Assembly: GCA_014323545.1 (NCBI GenBank)
Contig: CP058647.1
Span: 502,001-566,000, forward strand
DNA from: Hyphobacterium sp. CCMP332
GTDB taxonomy: Bacteria; Bacteroidota; Bacteroidia; Cytophagales; CCMP332
Direction: 5' to 3'
DNA length: 64,000 nucleotides
The position numbers and the translations under genes are program-made. This document shows, one piece after another, positions 18,015 to 26,922 of this stretch (positions within the stretch are counted from its first letter, which is position 1; each line of letters begins with the position of its first letter). Under the pieces are notes generated by a model. That model made no database searches, had not been told where the DNA came from, and worked only from the letters and a program-made list of their open reading frames with translations.

Positions 18015-19961
18015 TTAAGCATTGCGTATTACGCGCATTGGGATATCCTTTTTCGGATCCAGTCTCTCAAATTTCGAATGATTGCTAATGAAAGAAGGCA
18101 CTAATTTTTTCATTTTCTTTACGATTAGCATTTCATCATCCATTGCCGTGATATCAAGCAATTCTACAATTTCAGAATTAATCTTTTGGAAATCTGCATT
18201 ATCTGTTTCAGCTATTAAAATTTTAGGATTATGCGTTGGTTTTGTGTTTTCTTTATTGCTTAGAAGCTCTTCATAAAGTTTTTCACCTGGTCTTAATCCA
18301 CTAAACTCAACTTCAATATCCTTGCCGAGTTTTAAACCTGACAATTGAATCATCTTTTTGGCAAGATCAAGTATTTTTATGGCTTTACCCATATCAAAAA
18401 TAAAGATTTCACCTCCTTTACCCATAACACCGGCCTCTAATACCAGTTGACAGGCTTCTGGTATGGTCATGAAAAATCTTGTGATTTCCGGATGTGTAAC
18501 AGTGACCGGTCCACCCTGAGCAATTTGTTTTCTAAATAGTGGTATCACAGAACCGTTGGATCCAAGCACGTTTCCAAATCGCGTTGTTATAAAACGTGTA
18601 TTAAATGCCGAATTATCAAAATAATCTCCTCTTTCCAAAGCATAGTTCAGGGATTGAACATACATTTCAGCCAATCGCTTTGATGCTCCCATGACGTTGG
18701 TTGGGTTTACCGCTTTGTCGGTTGATACCAATACAAATTTGGATACATTAAATTTTACAGCGAGATCAGCCAGATTTTTAGTGCCTAAAATATTAGTTTG
18801 GATAGCTTCGATTGGATTTTCTTCAAGCATTGGTACATGCTTATATGCAGCAGCGTGAAACACAACATTTGGTTTGTGTTCTTTAAATGTAGCATGTACT
18901 CTGTTATAGTTATTCACTGCTCCCAGAATTACAATTTTTTCCACAGCAGGATTTAAGTCAGCTGCTTCCATCTCCATATCAAATAATGGAGTTTCAGCCT
19001 GATCGAATAAGATCACTTTCCTGGGATTATTTTGTATAACCTGCCTTACAATTTCACTTCCTATAGACCCGGCCGCTCCTGTTATTAAAATTGTTTTGCC
19101 CTGTAATTCATTCTTTACAAGTGTATTTTCAATTTTGATTGACTCTCTGCCAAGCAGGTCTTCGATTTTTACATTCTTGATTTGATTGAAGCTCAGCTCA
19201 CCATTTACCCACCTGTAGGCCGGTGGTACGTGCTGAACCTCGATATCATACCTTAAGCAAAAATCTACAATTTCATTTTTTCGCTCTAAGCTGAGATCTT
19301 GTATCGCAATTACAAGTTTATGAATTCTTTGAGTTCTTAATAAATACTGTAAATCTCTTTCGGAATGAAAGATTTTCACGCCATTAAAATTTTTACCCAC
19401 TTTCCTTTCATCATCATCCAGGTAGGCCACAACCCGCATATCAGAAATTGGGTCATTATCTATAATATGTTTAGTAATTAAACCGAGTTGTCCTACGCCA
19501 TATATGACGGCAGATTTTCTGCTGTATTTTAAATTACTTGCCTTGCTGAAAATAAATTTGACGGCAATTCGATAACTGAAAAGAAAAAATGTTGTATTTA
19601 AATAGGCAATAATCAATACTGATACAGGAATAAAAGCAATGCCTGATAAATAGAAATTGAGGTAATTGATCAATCCAACGATGGCCGAACCGGACGTGCT
19701 TGTAAACAATATTCGTGTTCCGTCCTCTAAACTCGTATATCGAATAATTCCAGAATAGGTTTTATTCAATAAAACAGCCCCCAGGTTACAGACAAAGAAA
19801 AGTGAAACTCCTGTAACAAACTGATCAACTTCAATATTATCAAGATTTAAATTGAATCGAAGCAGGTAAGCAAACATTACACTGAAAAGAATTATTCCAG
19901 CATCAATGCAGATAATAATCCATCGAGGCAGAATATTCAGGGAAGTAATTCTTTTTAACAT
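18015..19961 (-). CDS. Membrane nucleotide-sugar 4,6-dehydratase (WbpM/CapD/PglF type)
   Basis: 648 residues. Four N-terminal membrane segments (about 15-125) are followed by a CoA-binding-like Rossmann domain ('SAVIYGVGQLGLITKHII', about 148-165) and a C-terminal extended-SDR domain ('ILITGAAGSIGSEIVRQV', about 292-309). The active-site region 'VSTDKAVNPTNVMGASKR' has Met in place of the usual catalytic Tyr, which is characteristic of the WbpM/PglF group. These enzymes convert UDP-GlcNAc to the 4-keto-6-deoxy sugar for O-antigen, capsule or glycoprotein glycans. No other glycan genes are adjacent. Confidence 0.9.
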   Translation of the reverse strand: MLKRITSLNILPRWIIICIDAGIILFSVMFAYLLRFNLNLDNIEVDQFVTGVSLFFVCNLGAVLLNKTYSGIIRYTSLEDGTRILFTSTSGSAIVGLINYLNFYLSGIAFIPVSVLIIAYLNTTFFLFSYRIAVKFIFSKASNLKYSRKSAVIYGVGQLGLITKHIIDNDPISDMRVVAYLDDDERKVGKNFNGVKIFHSERDLQYLLRTQRIHKLVIAIQDLSLERKNEIVDFCLRYDIEVQHVPPAYRWVNGELSFNQIKNVKIEDLLGRESIKIENTLVKNELQGKTILITGAAGSIGSEIVRQVIQNNPRKVILFDQAETPLFDMEMEAADLNPAVEKIVILGAVNNYNRVHATFKEHKPNVVFHAAAYKHVPMLEENPIEAIQTNILGTKNLADLAVKFNVSKFVLVSTDKAVNPTNVMGASKRLAEMYVQSLNYALERGDYFDNSAFNTRFITTRFGNVLGSNGSVIPLFRKQIAQGGPVTVTHPEITRFFMTIPEACQLVLEAGVMGKGGEIFIFDMGKAIKILDLAKKMIQLSGLKLGKDIEVEFSGLRPGEKLYEELLSNKENTKPTHNPKILIAETDNADFQKINSEIVELLDITAMDDEMLIVKKMKKLVPSFISNHSKFERLDPKKDIPMRVIRNA

Positions 19962-20064
19962 TAAAAAGATCTTTTGTTTGTGTGCCTAATTCAGGATTGC
20001 TGAATATTAAGACAAAGAGTTAAGGTTAATTTCAAATTAAATATATACAAATATATCTCATTAA

Positions 20065-21720
20065 TTAAATTGGTATACGCGTTCCTACCCACACAAATCT
20101 TTTTATAACGTATTCCGGGTTAGTAAACGAAGCATTGCCTGCAGGGTTGCCTCCCGTTACATGAAAGTCAGAAAAGGCAGCATTTTGATTGACATAAATA
20201 CCTCCTGTCAGATTAAAAGAAACACTTGTATAGCTCAATTCCATTGCACTTTTGATCTTTTCTTGCACATCGTTGTCAATACTATATGCTCCACAGGAAA
20301 TAGCACCATATTCTTTGGCCAAAGAGCTTGCCAATTCAATGGATTCCTCAGTATTACTCGTTTTTATCAACATTGCATAAGGTCCAAATATTTCTTTTTT
20401 AAAATGCTCTCTATCTTTTTTATCCACTACAGATAACTTTGGAGTCATTACACGGGCTTCTTTAAACATTGGGTTTTCAATCTTATTTTCAGCAAGAATA
20501 TTGTTCCCAAAATTTAAGTTTTTCATTCGCTCGATTGTGGCAGGATTCTGAATAGCGCCCAATACAAAAGGTCCGGCTTTTGGATTATTTACCAATGAAT
20601 TTACAGCTTCACTTAGTTTATTAGCAACATCATCAAAGCTGACATGTCCTTCTTTTGTTTTTACACCACTTTCAGGAATAAAAATGTTTTGGGGAGCTGT
20701 ACACATCTGACCTGAATAAAGTGTAATTGAAAAAGCTATATTTTGAAGGACTTTGTCCAAATCTTCCACAGAATCAAGGATTATACTGTTAATACCTGTT
20801 TTCTCTGTAAAGGTAACCTTGCCTTCCAGTGACTCGAGGTAATTACCGAATTCACTACCTCCTGTATAGTCGATTAATTTAACATTACCGTCTTCAGCTA
20901 ATTTTTTACTTATAAGATTTTCAGGACTGTCCGGAGCAAATTGACAAATTTCCTTTGGTAATCCATTTTCAGCAAGCACATTCTGTATCTCGGCTGAAAG
21001 TATGGCAATTGGTAAAATGGACATGGGATGTGGCTTGATTATTACCGGATTTCCCGTAATCAAGCTGGCATAAATCCCGGGAACTGAATTCCAGGTGGGA
21101 AAGGTAGAACAACCAATTACAAGTCCAAGTCCTTTGGGAACAGCTGTCCAGCTTTTCTTAAGTTTAATATTGTATTTACCCATTGGTTTGTCCCAAACTG
21201 CTTCTTTGGGAAAACGGTTAAGTTCTTCATAGCCGGCAGCAATTGCTTCCAATGCCCTGTCGGCAGCATGGGGCCCTGAAGCCTGAAAAGCCATCATATA
21301 GCCCTGACCAGTTGTATGCATTGTAGCATATGCTACTTCAAAAAATCTTTTCTTAAATCGCTCTAAGGATTCTATTAGAATACCGGCTCGGTCACCCGGA
21401 CTGGTCCGGCGCCATAGTTCAAATACATTTTTGCCTTTTTCTATCAAAGTTTCCGGCTCAAAAAATGGGTAGTTTATTCCCAGTTCCATATTCAGGTATG
21501 GCGAGATTTCGGATCCGACACTTGAATTTGAACCCTTGGAATTTAATTCGGTAAAGTCCGATTTTAATTGTTTCTGGAATTTTTTTCTGCCATCGGCATC
21601 TGCTTCTTCTCCATATATTTTAGGTGATGGATGTTCCGGATATTGAGCAAAAAAAGTCCTTTCATGAAGTGCTTTTATGGCTTTGTTTAAAGTCTCCTGA
21701 TGTTTTTGAAATAATGACAT
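20065..21720 (-). CDS. paaN: PaaN-type aldehyde dehydrogenase
   Basis: 551 residues matching the aldehyde-dehydrogenase-only form of PaaN. ALDH features are 'FTEKTGINSII' around the general-base Glu, the nucleophilic Cys in 'YSGQMCTAPQNIF', and the terminal 'VTGGNPAGNASFTNPEYV'. PaaN enzymes oxidise the ring-opened semialdehyde of phenylacetyl-CoA degradation, but the fused MaoC hydratase domain of PaaZ is absent. No other paa gene lies in the window. It follows the small membrane-anchored gene at 21723 by two bases, so they probably form one transcript. Confidence 0.85.
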   Translation of the reverse strand: MSLFQKHQETLNKAIKALHERTFFAQYPEHPSPKIYGEEADADGRKKFQKQLKSDFTELNSKGSNSSVGSEISPYLNMELGINYPFFEPETLIEKGKNVFELWRRTSPGDRAGILIESLERFKKRFFEVAYATMHTTGQGYMMAFQASGPHAADRALEAIAAGYEELNRFPKEAVWDKPMGKYNIKLKKSWTAVPKGLGLVIGCSTFPTWNSVPGIYASLITGNPVIIKPHPMSILPIAILSAEIQNVLAENGLPKEICQFAPDSPENLISKKLAEDGNVKLIDYTGGSEFGNYLESLEGKVTFTEKTGINSIILDSVEDLDKVLQNIAFSITLYSGQMCTAPQNIFIPESGVKTKEGHVSFDDVANKLSEAVNSLVNNPKAGPFVLGAIQNPATIERMKNLNFGNNILAENKIENPMFKEARVMTPKLSVVDKKDREHFKKEIFGPYAMLIKTSNTEESIELASSLAKEYGAISCGAYSIDNDVQEKIKSAMELSYTSVSFNLTGGIYVNQNAAFSDFHVTGGNPAGNASFTNPEYVIKRFVWVGTRIPI

Positions 21721-21722
21721 AA

Positions 21723-22244
21723 TTAAAATATTTCTTGAATTTCCTTTTTAATATAAAGTATAGCCCTGGCACAAGGATCCACATTTGCTGCAACCATGGC
21801 TTCAATAATTTTTTTACCCAAAACATTAGATTTTTCTTCCGGATCGAGGTTTTGAGCTATCCGGTTTATTAGAGAAATGGTCTCCTCTTTAGATTGCTTT
21901 ACGAGGCTCCACGCTTTATCGCTGATGTAAACCTGTTGTGAAAGATTGTGATTGTACTCTTCGCGTATTGAAGCTATTAAAATCTCCTGAAATTGGGCCA
22001 CATTAAATTTTTGATTTTTTACCCGCATGATAAGGTTTGGAGGACTGATCCTTTCCAATAATAGAATTATTCTCTCATAGGCCTGCAACCTTACAGGAAG
22101 GACATGCTCCGTATTTTTCAATTTTAATTCTGCTAATCTCTTTTCAAAATCTTTTTCAAGAAAAGCTTTGACTGTGAGGTACATTGCAAAAAGAATAGCT
22201 CCGGCTGGAACTAATATCTTTATGAGGTCTGTTGCTATTTCCAT
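21723..22244 (-). CDS. Conserved hypothetical protein with N-terminal membrane anchor
   Basis: 173 residues. One membrane segment (about 8-28, 'ILVPAGAILFAMYLTVKAFL') is followed by a helical cytoplasmic part with 'RLQAYERIILLLERISPPNL' and 'QEILIASIREEYNHNLSQQV', a pattern conserved among Bacteroidota hypothetical proteins. No catalytic motif is visible. The sequence and length look like a real gene: it has a near-consensus promoter and a two-base gap to paaN. Function unknown. Confidence 0.7.
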   Translation of the reverse strand: MEIATDLIKILVPAGAILFAMYLTVKAFLEKDFEKRLAELKLKNTEHVLPVRLQAYERIILLLERISPPNLIMRVKNQKFNVAQFQEILIASIREEYNHNLSQQVYISDKAWSLVKQSKEETISLINRIAQNLDPEEKSNVLGKKIIEAMVAANVDPCARAILYIKKEIQEIF

Positions 22245-22251
22245 ATGTTGG

Positions 22252-22283
22252 CAAAATTAGTCGGATTAGACATTAGTTTGAAA
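22252..22283 (-). promoter_or_regulatory. Putative minus-strand promoter for the anchored protein-paaN transcript
   Basis: Reading the minus strand, TTTC (22283-22280), a 20-base spacer and TAATTTTG (22259-22252) match the Bacteroidota promoter with one mismatch in the upstream box and a perfect -7 box. The predicted start (about 22247) is only a few bases from the ATG at 22244, so the mRNA may be almost leaderless. Confidence 0.45.
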
Positions 22284-22314
22284 CTTAATTGCTTTTATTT
22301 CTTTTACAGTATAA

Positions 22315-22611
22315 ATGGCACAACCCTATATCGATATAAGCCCAAAGGCGCTCGGCGAAATTAAAAATATAATGCAGAATAAGAATATCCCGGAAGGATA
22401 CGGTTTGCGAATTGGCGTAAACGGTGCCGGATGTGCAGGTGTTCGTCAGTTTCTGGGATTTGATAAAATGAAAGAAAAAGATGATAAATTCATTATTAAT
22501 GAGATTGAAGTGTACATTGATAAAAAAGATGCAATGTATTTAATTGGTCTTGTTCTTGATTTTCAGGATGATGCTGAGGCACGCGGATTTGTATTCCGAT
22601 CCGGAAATTAA
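22315..22611 (+). CDS. HesB/IscA-like protein lacking the C-terminal cysteine pair
   Basis: 98 residues of the A-type Fe-S carrier fold: 'ISPKALGEIKNIM', 'LRIGVNGAGCAGVRQFLGFD' and 'VYIDKKDAMYLIGLVLDF'. Canonical IscA/SufA/ErpA have one Cys in the middle plus a C-terminal CGCG. Here only Cys40 remains, and the protein ends 'RGFVFRSGN' just where the CGCG tail should begin. It may be a specialised or regulatory paralogue, or hold a cluster with other ligands. It is convergent with folB and overlaps it by four bases. Confidence 0.82.
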   Translation: MAQPYIDISPKALGEIKNIMQNKNIPEGYGLRIGVNGAGCAGVRQFLGFDKMKEKDDKFIINEIEVYIDKKDAMYLIGLVLDFQDDAEARGFVFRSGN

Positions 22612-22967
22612 TTACTTTTTGCTTTTGTAATTACTGTAGCTTTTTTACATATCCCGCCTAAAGGTGGATTAAACTTACTTACTGCTGTTTCAACCAGAGT
22701 TATTTTTGGGTAGGCGAGTAAAACTTCCTGATTTATGCGGTGGGATAAATGTTCCAACAGTCTTGCCGGTTTAGCCATCTCATCTTTAATGATTTTGTAA
22801 ATCACTTCGTAATTAACGGTGTCTTTTAAGGTGTCGGACTCAGCTGCTTTACTCAAATCTGTAATAATACGCATGTCCACACTGTATTTATTTCCTGTTA
22901 CTCTTTCTTCATCATGATGTCCATGATAGGCAAAAAATTCAATGCCATTTAAACGAATTTCTGCCAT
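22608..22967 (-). CDS. folB: Dihydroneopterin aldolase FolB
   Basis: 119 residues, the usual FolB size. 'IRLNGIEFFAYHGHHDEER' is the N-terminal signature with the substrate-binding segment, 'TVNYEVIYKIIKDEM' is the conserved helix, 'LLEHLSHRINQEVL' carries the pterin-binding Glu, and Lys in 'GGICKKATVI' lies near the catalytic position. FolB converts 7,8-dihydroneopterin to 6-hydroxymethyl-dihydropterin in folate synthesis. Its ATG overlaps the DivIVA-protein stop (TAATG), making it the last gene of the K+ channel-WD40-DivIVA-folB run. Confidence 0.92.
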   Translation of the reverse strand: MAEIRLNGIEFFAYHGHHDEERVTGNKYSVDMRIITDLSKAAESDTLKDTVNYEVIYKIIKDEMAKPARLLEHLSHRINQEVLLAYPKITLVETAVSKFNPPLGGICKKATVITKAKSN

Positions 22968-23719
22968 TATTGATTTATTTCATCAAAAAAAGACCCGCCT
23001 TTGGATTTTTTCTGATCTTCTTCCTGCTTATTTTCCTGAAGTTTTTCTTCCTCCATGTCCTTTGTTGTTTCTTCCTTATTTTCGGATTCCTTTACTTCTT
23101 TTTCTTGTTTTGCCTCTTTGGGAATTAAGTCTTTCACAACTTTTTTTCCTTTAAATTCTTTTTTAGTCTCTTTTATTTTAGCAGCCAGATTCTCACTGGA
23201 ATTCGTTCTGGATTCCATTTTTTTCAATCTATCGAGAATATCATTGGCAGAATTTTTCATGTCTTGCATAAAATCTTCTCTCATCTTTTCTATGCTTTTG
23301 AAATTATCCTCCAGATCTTTTAATTCATCGACCAAATTTTGAAAGGTACTTGCAGCAAGATCTTCTGCCTCTTCAATAATATTTCGGGCTTTGTTATTGG
23401 CATCGTTGAGCATCGATTCAACCTGCATCTTTGCTTCTTTCAAATGCAATTCGGCAGCCTGCTTACTTTGTTCAACCATATTGGCTCCGGTATCTTCTGC
23501 CGTTTTTAAGGTTTTAAAAAGAGAACTCTCAACCTCTTTTAATTTTTGAACTTCCTTTTCTGACTCTTCGAGTTTTTTAAGTGTATTTTGATATTCAGTC
23601 TGAAGTTTTTCCCATTCTGATGACAGCGACTGAAGGAAGGCACTCACCTCATCTTTATCATATCCCCGGAAGTTTTTGTTAAATTCTTTTTGTCTTATTT
23701 CTAAGGGCGTAATTTTCAT
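22967..23719 (-). CDS. DivIVA-domain coiled-coil protein
   Basis: 250 residues. The first 50 residues match DivIVA/GpsB N-termini ('ITPLEIRQKEFNKNFRGYDK', 'DEVSAFLQSLSSEWEKL'). Long heptad-rich coiled coil runs to about residue 190, and a Lys/Glu-rich low-complexity tail ends the protein. DivIVA proteins polymerise at curved or septal membranes and recruit partners. The domain is best known in Gram-positives, and its role in Bacteroidota is not defined. It overlaps the WD40 gene by four bases (ATGA). Confidence 0.85.
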   Translation of the reverse strand: MKITPLEIRQKEFNKNFRGYDKDEVSAFLQSLSSEWEKLQTEYQNTLKKLEESEKEVQKLKEVESSLFKTLKTAEDTGANMVEQSKQAAELHLKEAKMQVESMLNDANNKARNIIEEAEDLAASTFQNLVDELKDLEDNFKSIEKMREDFMQDMKNSANDILDRLKKMESRTNSSENLAAKIKETKKEFKGKKVVKDLIPKEAKQEKEVKESENKEETTKDMEEEKLQENKQEEDQKKSKGGSFFDEINQ

Positions 23720-24621
23720 TTTATAGACTTATTTATTTCCCAAATACTAAGGCTTCTGTCATCGCTACAAGATACAATATAATTGTTAAAATTTGTCCAG
23801 AGCAGTTTATTGACTGAAGTGCCATGTCCGGCGTGTCTTGCTTTATCAATGACCTTAAGTAATTTCTTGTTTTTATAATCCCAAATCTTAATTGTTTTGT
23901 CCATACTGCATGTGGCCAAATAATTCAAATCAGGACTCAGGCAAATATCATTTATTGCGTACATATGGGCAATAATATCTTCTTCTAATTGACCGTCAAT
24001 TTTCCAAAATTTTAAATGGGCATCGCGTGAGGAACTCATAAGGGTTCCATCTTCAGAAAAGAGCACCTTGAAAACCGAGTTTTCATGGGCCGTCCATTCG
24101 TCAATTTTCTTTCTTTTATCAATATCAAATAGCCGAATTGTATTGTCGCTGTAACCAACGGCAGCTATATTATCAAGTAGAGAAATGCTCCGCGCACTTT
24201 TATCTGTTTCATCCCAAACATGCAGAACTTTTAGTGTTTCTCGTTCCAGTAAAAATAATCGACCCTGACCTTCAGCAACTATTATATATTGATTGTTATA
24301 CTGTATATCAAATAAATAGGATTTTGATAATTGAACAGAGGTTTTTTCCTTATTTGTTTCAAGATCAATTAAATGAAGGCCGTCAAAATTTTGAGCTATT
24401 AATAGATGATTTTTATTACTGATATACTTTATAGCATAAACTGATGCAGGGACTCTTGCTATGATCTTTCCAAAATTCTTTTGACTAATATCCCAAAGTA
24501 CCACCATACCATCTGAGGATGCAGAAAATATCAAATTATCCACTTTGTGAAAATCCAGGGCAAAGACAGAGTCTTTATGACCTTTTAACGTGTCTATTTT
24601 TTTTACATCAAACTTATCCAT
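23716..24621 (-). CDS. Cytoplasmic WD40-repeat protein
   Basis: 301 residues made almost entirely of WD40 blades, about seven. Clear repeats are 'LKGHKDSVFALDFHKVDN...VVLWDIS', 'NTIRLFDIDKRKKIDEWTAH', 'HLKFWKIDG', 'DKTIKIWDYKNKKLLKVIDK' and a last blade ending 'RSLSIWEINKS'. There is no signal peptide, unlike the other two WD40 proteins in the window. The ATG (24619-24621) overlaps the channel-gene stop (TGATG). A single-domain propeller of this kind is a scaffold, plausibly for the DivIVA protein encoded next. Confidence 0.88.
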   Translation of the reverse strand: MDKFDVKKIDTLKGHKDSVFALDFHKVDNLIFSASSDGMVVLWDISQKNFGKIIARVPASVYAIKYISNKNHLLIAQNFDGLHLIDLETNKEKTSVQLSKSYLFDIQYNNQYIIVAEGQGRLFLLERETLKVLHVWDETDKSARSISLLDNIAAVGYSDNTIRLFDIDKRKKIDEWTAHENSVFKVLFSEDGTLMSSSRDAHLKFWKIDGQLEEDIIAHMYAINDICLSPDLNYLATCSMDKTIKIWDYKNKKLLKVIDKARHAGHGTSVNKLLWTNFNNYIVSCSDDRSLSIWEINKSIK

Positions 24622-25376
24622 CACATCGATCGAGGACGCTTACTGGATTTTTTTTCTTCCTCCACCCTTCTTGCCTGATTTAGTGCTGCCGCTATTAATC
24701 CGGCAGGTATAGAAATTATTCCCACACCAATGATCAATATCAAAAATGTAAACATCCGTCCTCCTAGAGTAATTGGATAAACATCTCCATATCCCACCGT
24801 TGTTAAAGTTATTACTGCCCACCAAAGACTGTGAAAAATCGATGAAAAAGAATCGGGTTGAGCTTCATTCTCAAAATAGTATATTCCTACTGCACTTACG
24901 TAAATCAATGTGCCGCTTAACATCAGAAACAAGATCAGTTCTTCCCTCGCCAATCTTAAAGCTGTGGTGATCCTTTCAGTTGCTGTGTGAAACTTGGTCA
25001 ATTCAAACATTCTGAACAATCTCAAAAATCTCAGTATTCTTATTGTTCTTAAGTCAATTCCAAGGGTCAGATAGAATGGAAGAATCGCAAGTAAATCCAC
25101 TATACCAAAAAAGCTAAAAATAAACTTCACCCGGTTTTTTGCAATTACAATTCGCAATATATACTCCGCCGTAAAAATGCTAACGGATACTATTTCAAGT
25201 ATGTAAAAGGTAGTGCTATAAGTTTCTGCAAGACCAGGTACTGTTTCTAAGGAAAATGTAATGATCGAAATTAGAATCATTACTTGAATAAAAACATCAA
25301 AAATCTTAGCTTTTGGATCATGGGAATCCTCAACGATTTTTCTCATTGATATTATAAAAGAACTTTCGGAACTCAT
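24621..25376 (-). CDS. Voltage-gated-type potassium channel
   Basis: 251 residues with six membrane segments and a pore loop. The selectivity filter 'TTVGYGD' is at residues 192-198. S4 has Arg at 110, 113, 116, 119 and 122 ('LRTIRILRFLRLFRMF'), the every-third-residue pattern of a voltage sensor. The inner gate helix has 'IPAGLIAAAL'. There is no RCK or cyclic-nucleotide domain after S6, only about 20 charged residues. It is the first gene of a coupled run with the WD40, DivIVA and folB genes, and divergent from the phosphopantetheinyl transferase gene. Confidence 0.92.
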   Translation of the reverse strand: MSSESSFIISMRKIVEDSHDPKAKIFDVFIQVMILISIITFSLETVPGLAETYSTTFYILEIVSVSIFTAEYILRIVIAKNRVKFIFSFFGIVDLLAILPFYLTLGIDLRTIRILRFLRLFRMFELTKFHTATERITTALRLAREELILFLMLSGTLIYVSAVGIYYFENEAQPDSFSSIFHSLWWAVITLTTVGYGDVYPITLGGRMFTFLILIIGVGIISIPAGLIAAALNQARRVEEEKKSSKRPRSM

Positions 25377-25395
25377 ATCCCTTTCATTAGATTTG
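25364..25395 (+). promoter_or_regulatory. Putative promoter of the phosphopantetheinyl transferase gene
   Basis: TTTC (25364-25367), a 20-base spacer and TAGATTTG (25388-25395, a perfect -7 box) predict a start near 25400. The opposite strand has a perfect -7 box (TAAGTTTG at 25415-25408) for the channel operon but no clear -33 partner, so the divergent promoters may interlock. Confidence 0.4.
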
Positions 25396-25455
25396 CTTTT
25401 CTTTAACCAAACTTATCAAAAGTTAATGTTAATTTTTAATTAGTTCGATCCACAA

Positions 25456-26112
25456 TTGTCATACAAATTTGAAATACTGCTCAATGATGACAATAATATG
25501 GTAGGGATCGCACCTGTCATTAGGTCTTCGAATATATCGCCAAATTTATTTCTACATAAAGAAGAGCTGCGTGAACTAAAATTAATTACGAATCCCACAT
25601 ACAAAAATCAATGGCTAAGTGCTAGGTGGCTGGCCTCACAATGTAAAAAACAAATTAAAAAAGAGAAGGTTAATGAAATTTTAAAAAATCAGGAAGGCAA
25701 ACCATACTTGCGGGAATCTACTTTACATGTAAGCCTAAGTCACAATAAAAATATTGCCGCAGTTATGTTTTCAAATTATTCCTGCGGCATCGATGTGGAG
25801 TTATTTCGCGAAAAGATTATTCGCATTCAGGATAAGTTTTTGACCACAAAAGAAAAAAAACAGTTTTCCCAAAATATTCCCGCACTCACATTGATCTGGT
25901 CAGCAAAAGAAAGTGTATACAAAATGCTGGGAATTCCCGGTTTAATTTTCAAGGAGCAAATCGATTGTGAAATAATCGAAATCAAAGAAGAAGACAGTTT
26001 TAATACTTGGGTTAGGATAAACCCGAATAAAATTATAGGAATTAAGGTCAATTATAGGATTTTTGAAAAAGAGCTTCTCACATTTTGCCATTTAGGTGAT
26101 AGCCATGAGTAA
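25456..26112 (+). CDS. 4'-phosphopantetheinyl transferase superfamily protein
   Basis: 218 residues starting at TTG (25456). The next in-frame ATG is 14 codons in and would remove the N-terminal beta-strand seen in related proteins, so TTG is preferred. PPTase motifs are 'VSLSHNKNIAAVMFS', 'GIDVELFREKIIRI' (the Mg-binding Asp and Glu) and 'LIWSAKESVYKMLG' (WxxKEAxxK). The enzyme transfers phosphopantetheine from CoA to a carrier-protein serine. It resembles Sfp/HetI-like types more than the short AcpS type. The last 21 bases overlap the convergent SirB1 gene. Confidence 0.88.
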   Translation: MSYKFEILLNDDNNMVGIAPVIRSSNISPNLFLHKEELRELKLITNPTYKNQWLSARWLASQCKKQIKKEKVNEILKNQEGKPYLRESTLHVSLSHNKNIAAVMFSNYSCGIDVELFREKIIRIQDKFLTTKEKKQFSQNIPALTLIWSAKESVYKMLGIPGLIFKEQIDCEIIEIKEEDSFNTWVRINPNKIIGIKVNYRIFEKELLTFCHLGDSHE

Positions 26113-26922
26113 TTGTTCAACTTCTTCAAGTTTGTCGAGATCACCTGTTTTTTTAAAACTAACCATTAAATTTCTCAATACTCTTTGAATAATAGCAAGA
26201 TTGTTACAGGGTTCGTAAAATGAATCCACCGGTTCCATTTTTAACTGATCCAGGTAATGATCGATATCATCTTTGCTGAAAATCAATCCTTTATTAAAAA
26301 CATTGATATAGAAACTAAATTCTTCTTCCTTGTGGATAAGGATAAAAAGATTGGGAAGGTTTACACCGTAAAGTGGCATTTTTAATCTTTGCCCTAATAA
26401 CATATATACTACACACAAAGAGATTGGATTACCTTTTCTGCTTTCCAAAACCTGATTAATCATTGAGTTGGCCGGTGAATGAAAACTTCTGGTATTTGCC
26501 GAAAATTTAAATTTGTTAAAAATGACATGATTCAAAATCCGTACCTTATCCATGGGTTGGAGGTCTTCTTTGAAATTACTCCAGGCTTCATAATACAGTT
26601 GATCTAGTTTTGCTGACACATTTTCCAAACTTAGATCAGGGTACTGATAAGTCGCTATAAGCCACATCCCTTTTAAAAGGTCATTTTGCTCATTATCCTT
26701 CCAATCAATGAGTCTTTTTTCCAATTGGTCGAACTGCAATTTGTGTATAACATCCTCAATTCTTGTTTGAAGTGAAATATCAAGTGTATTTTCCCATTGT
26801 TCTTCAAGATAAGGGATCGCTCTTTCTCCCAAATGATGAATTTGTTTCATTATTTCTGTGTGAACAACCGGGTCATCATCCTCCAACAATGAAATTAAAG
26901 CCTTTATCTCCTTTTTTTTCAT
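26092..26922 (-). CDS. SirB1-type transglutaminase-like protein
   Basis: 276 residues. The SirB1 N-terminal region ('LLEDDDPVVHTEIMKQIHHL', HEAT-like) is followed by the transglutaminase-like core: 'RILNHVIFNKFKFSANTRSF', then 'ESRKGNPISLCVVYMLLGQR', the family's 'G.PISL' motif. In this family the transglutaminase Cys is usually changed or displaced, and 'ISLCVVY' has a Cys nearby. Function is undefined. It overlaps the carboxylase gene by four bases (ATGA) and so is probably expressed with it. Confidence 0.8.
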   Translation of the reverse strand: MKKKEIKALISLLEDDDPVVHTEIMKQIHHLGERAIPYLEEQWENTLDISLQTRIEDVIHKLQFDQLEKRLIDWKDNEQNDLLKGMWLIATYQYPDLSLENVSAKLDQLYYEAWSNFKEDLQPMDKVRILNHVIFNKFKFSANTRSFHSPANSMINQVLESRKGNPISLCVVYMLLGQRLKMPLYGVNLPNLFILIHKEEEFSFYINVFNKGLIFSKDDIDHYLDQLKMEPVDSFYEPCNNLAIIQRVLRNLMVSFKKTGDLDKLEEVEQLLMAIT

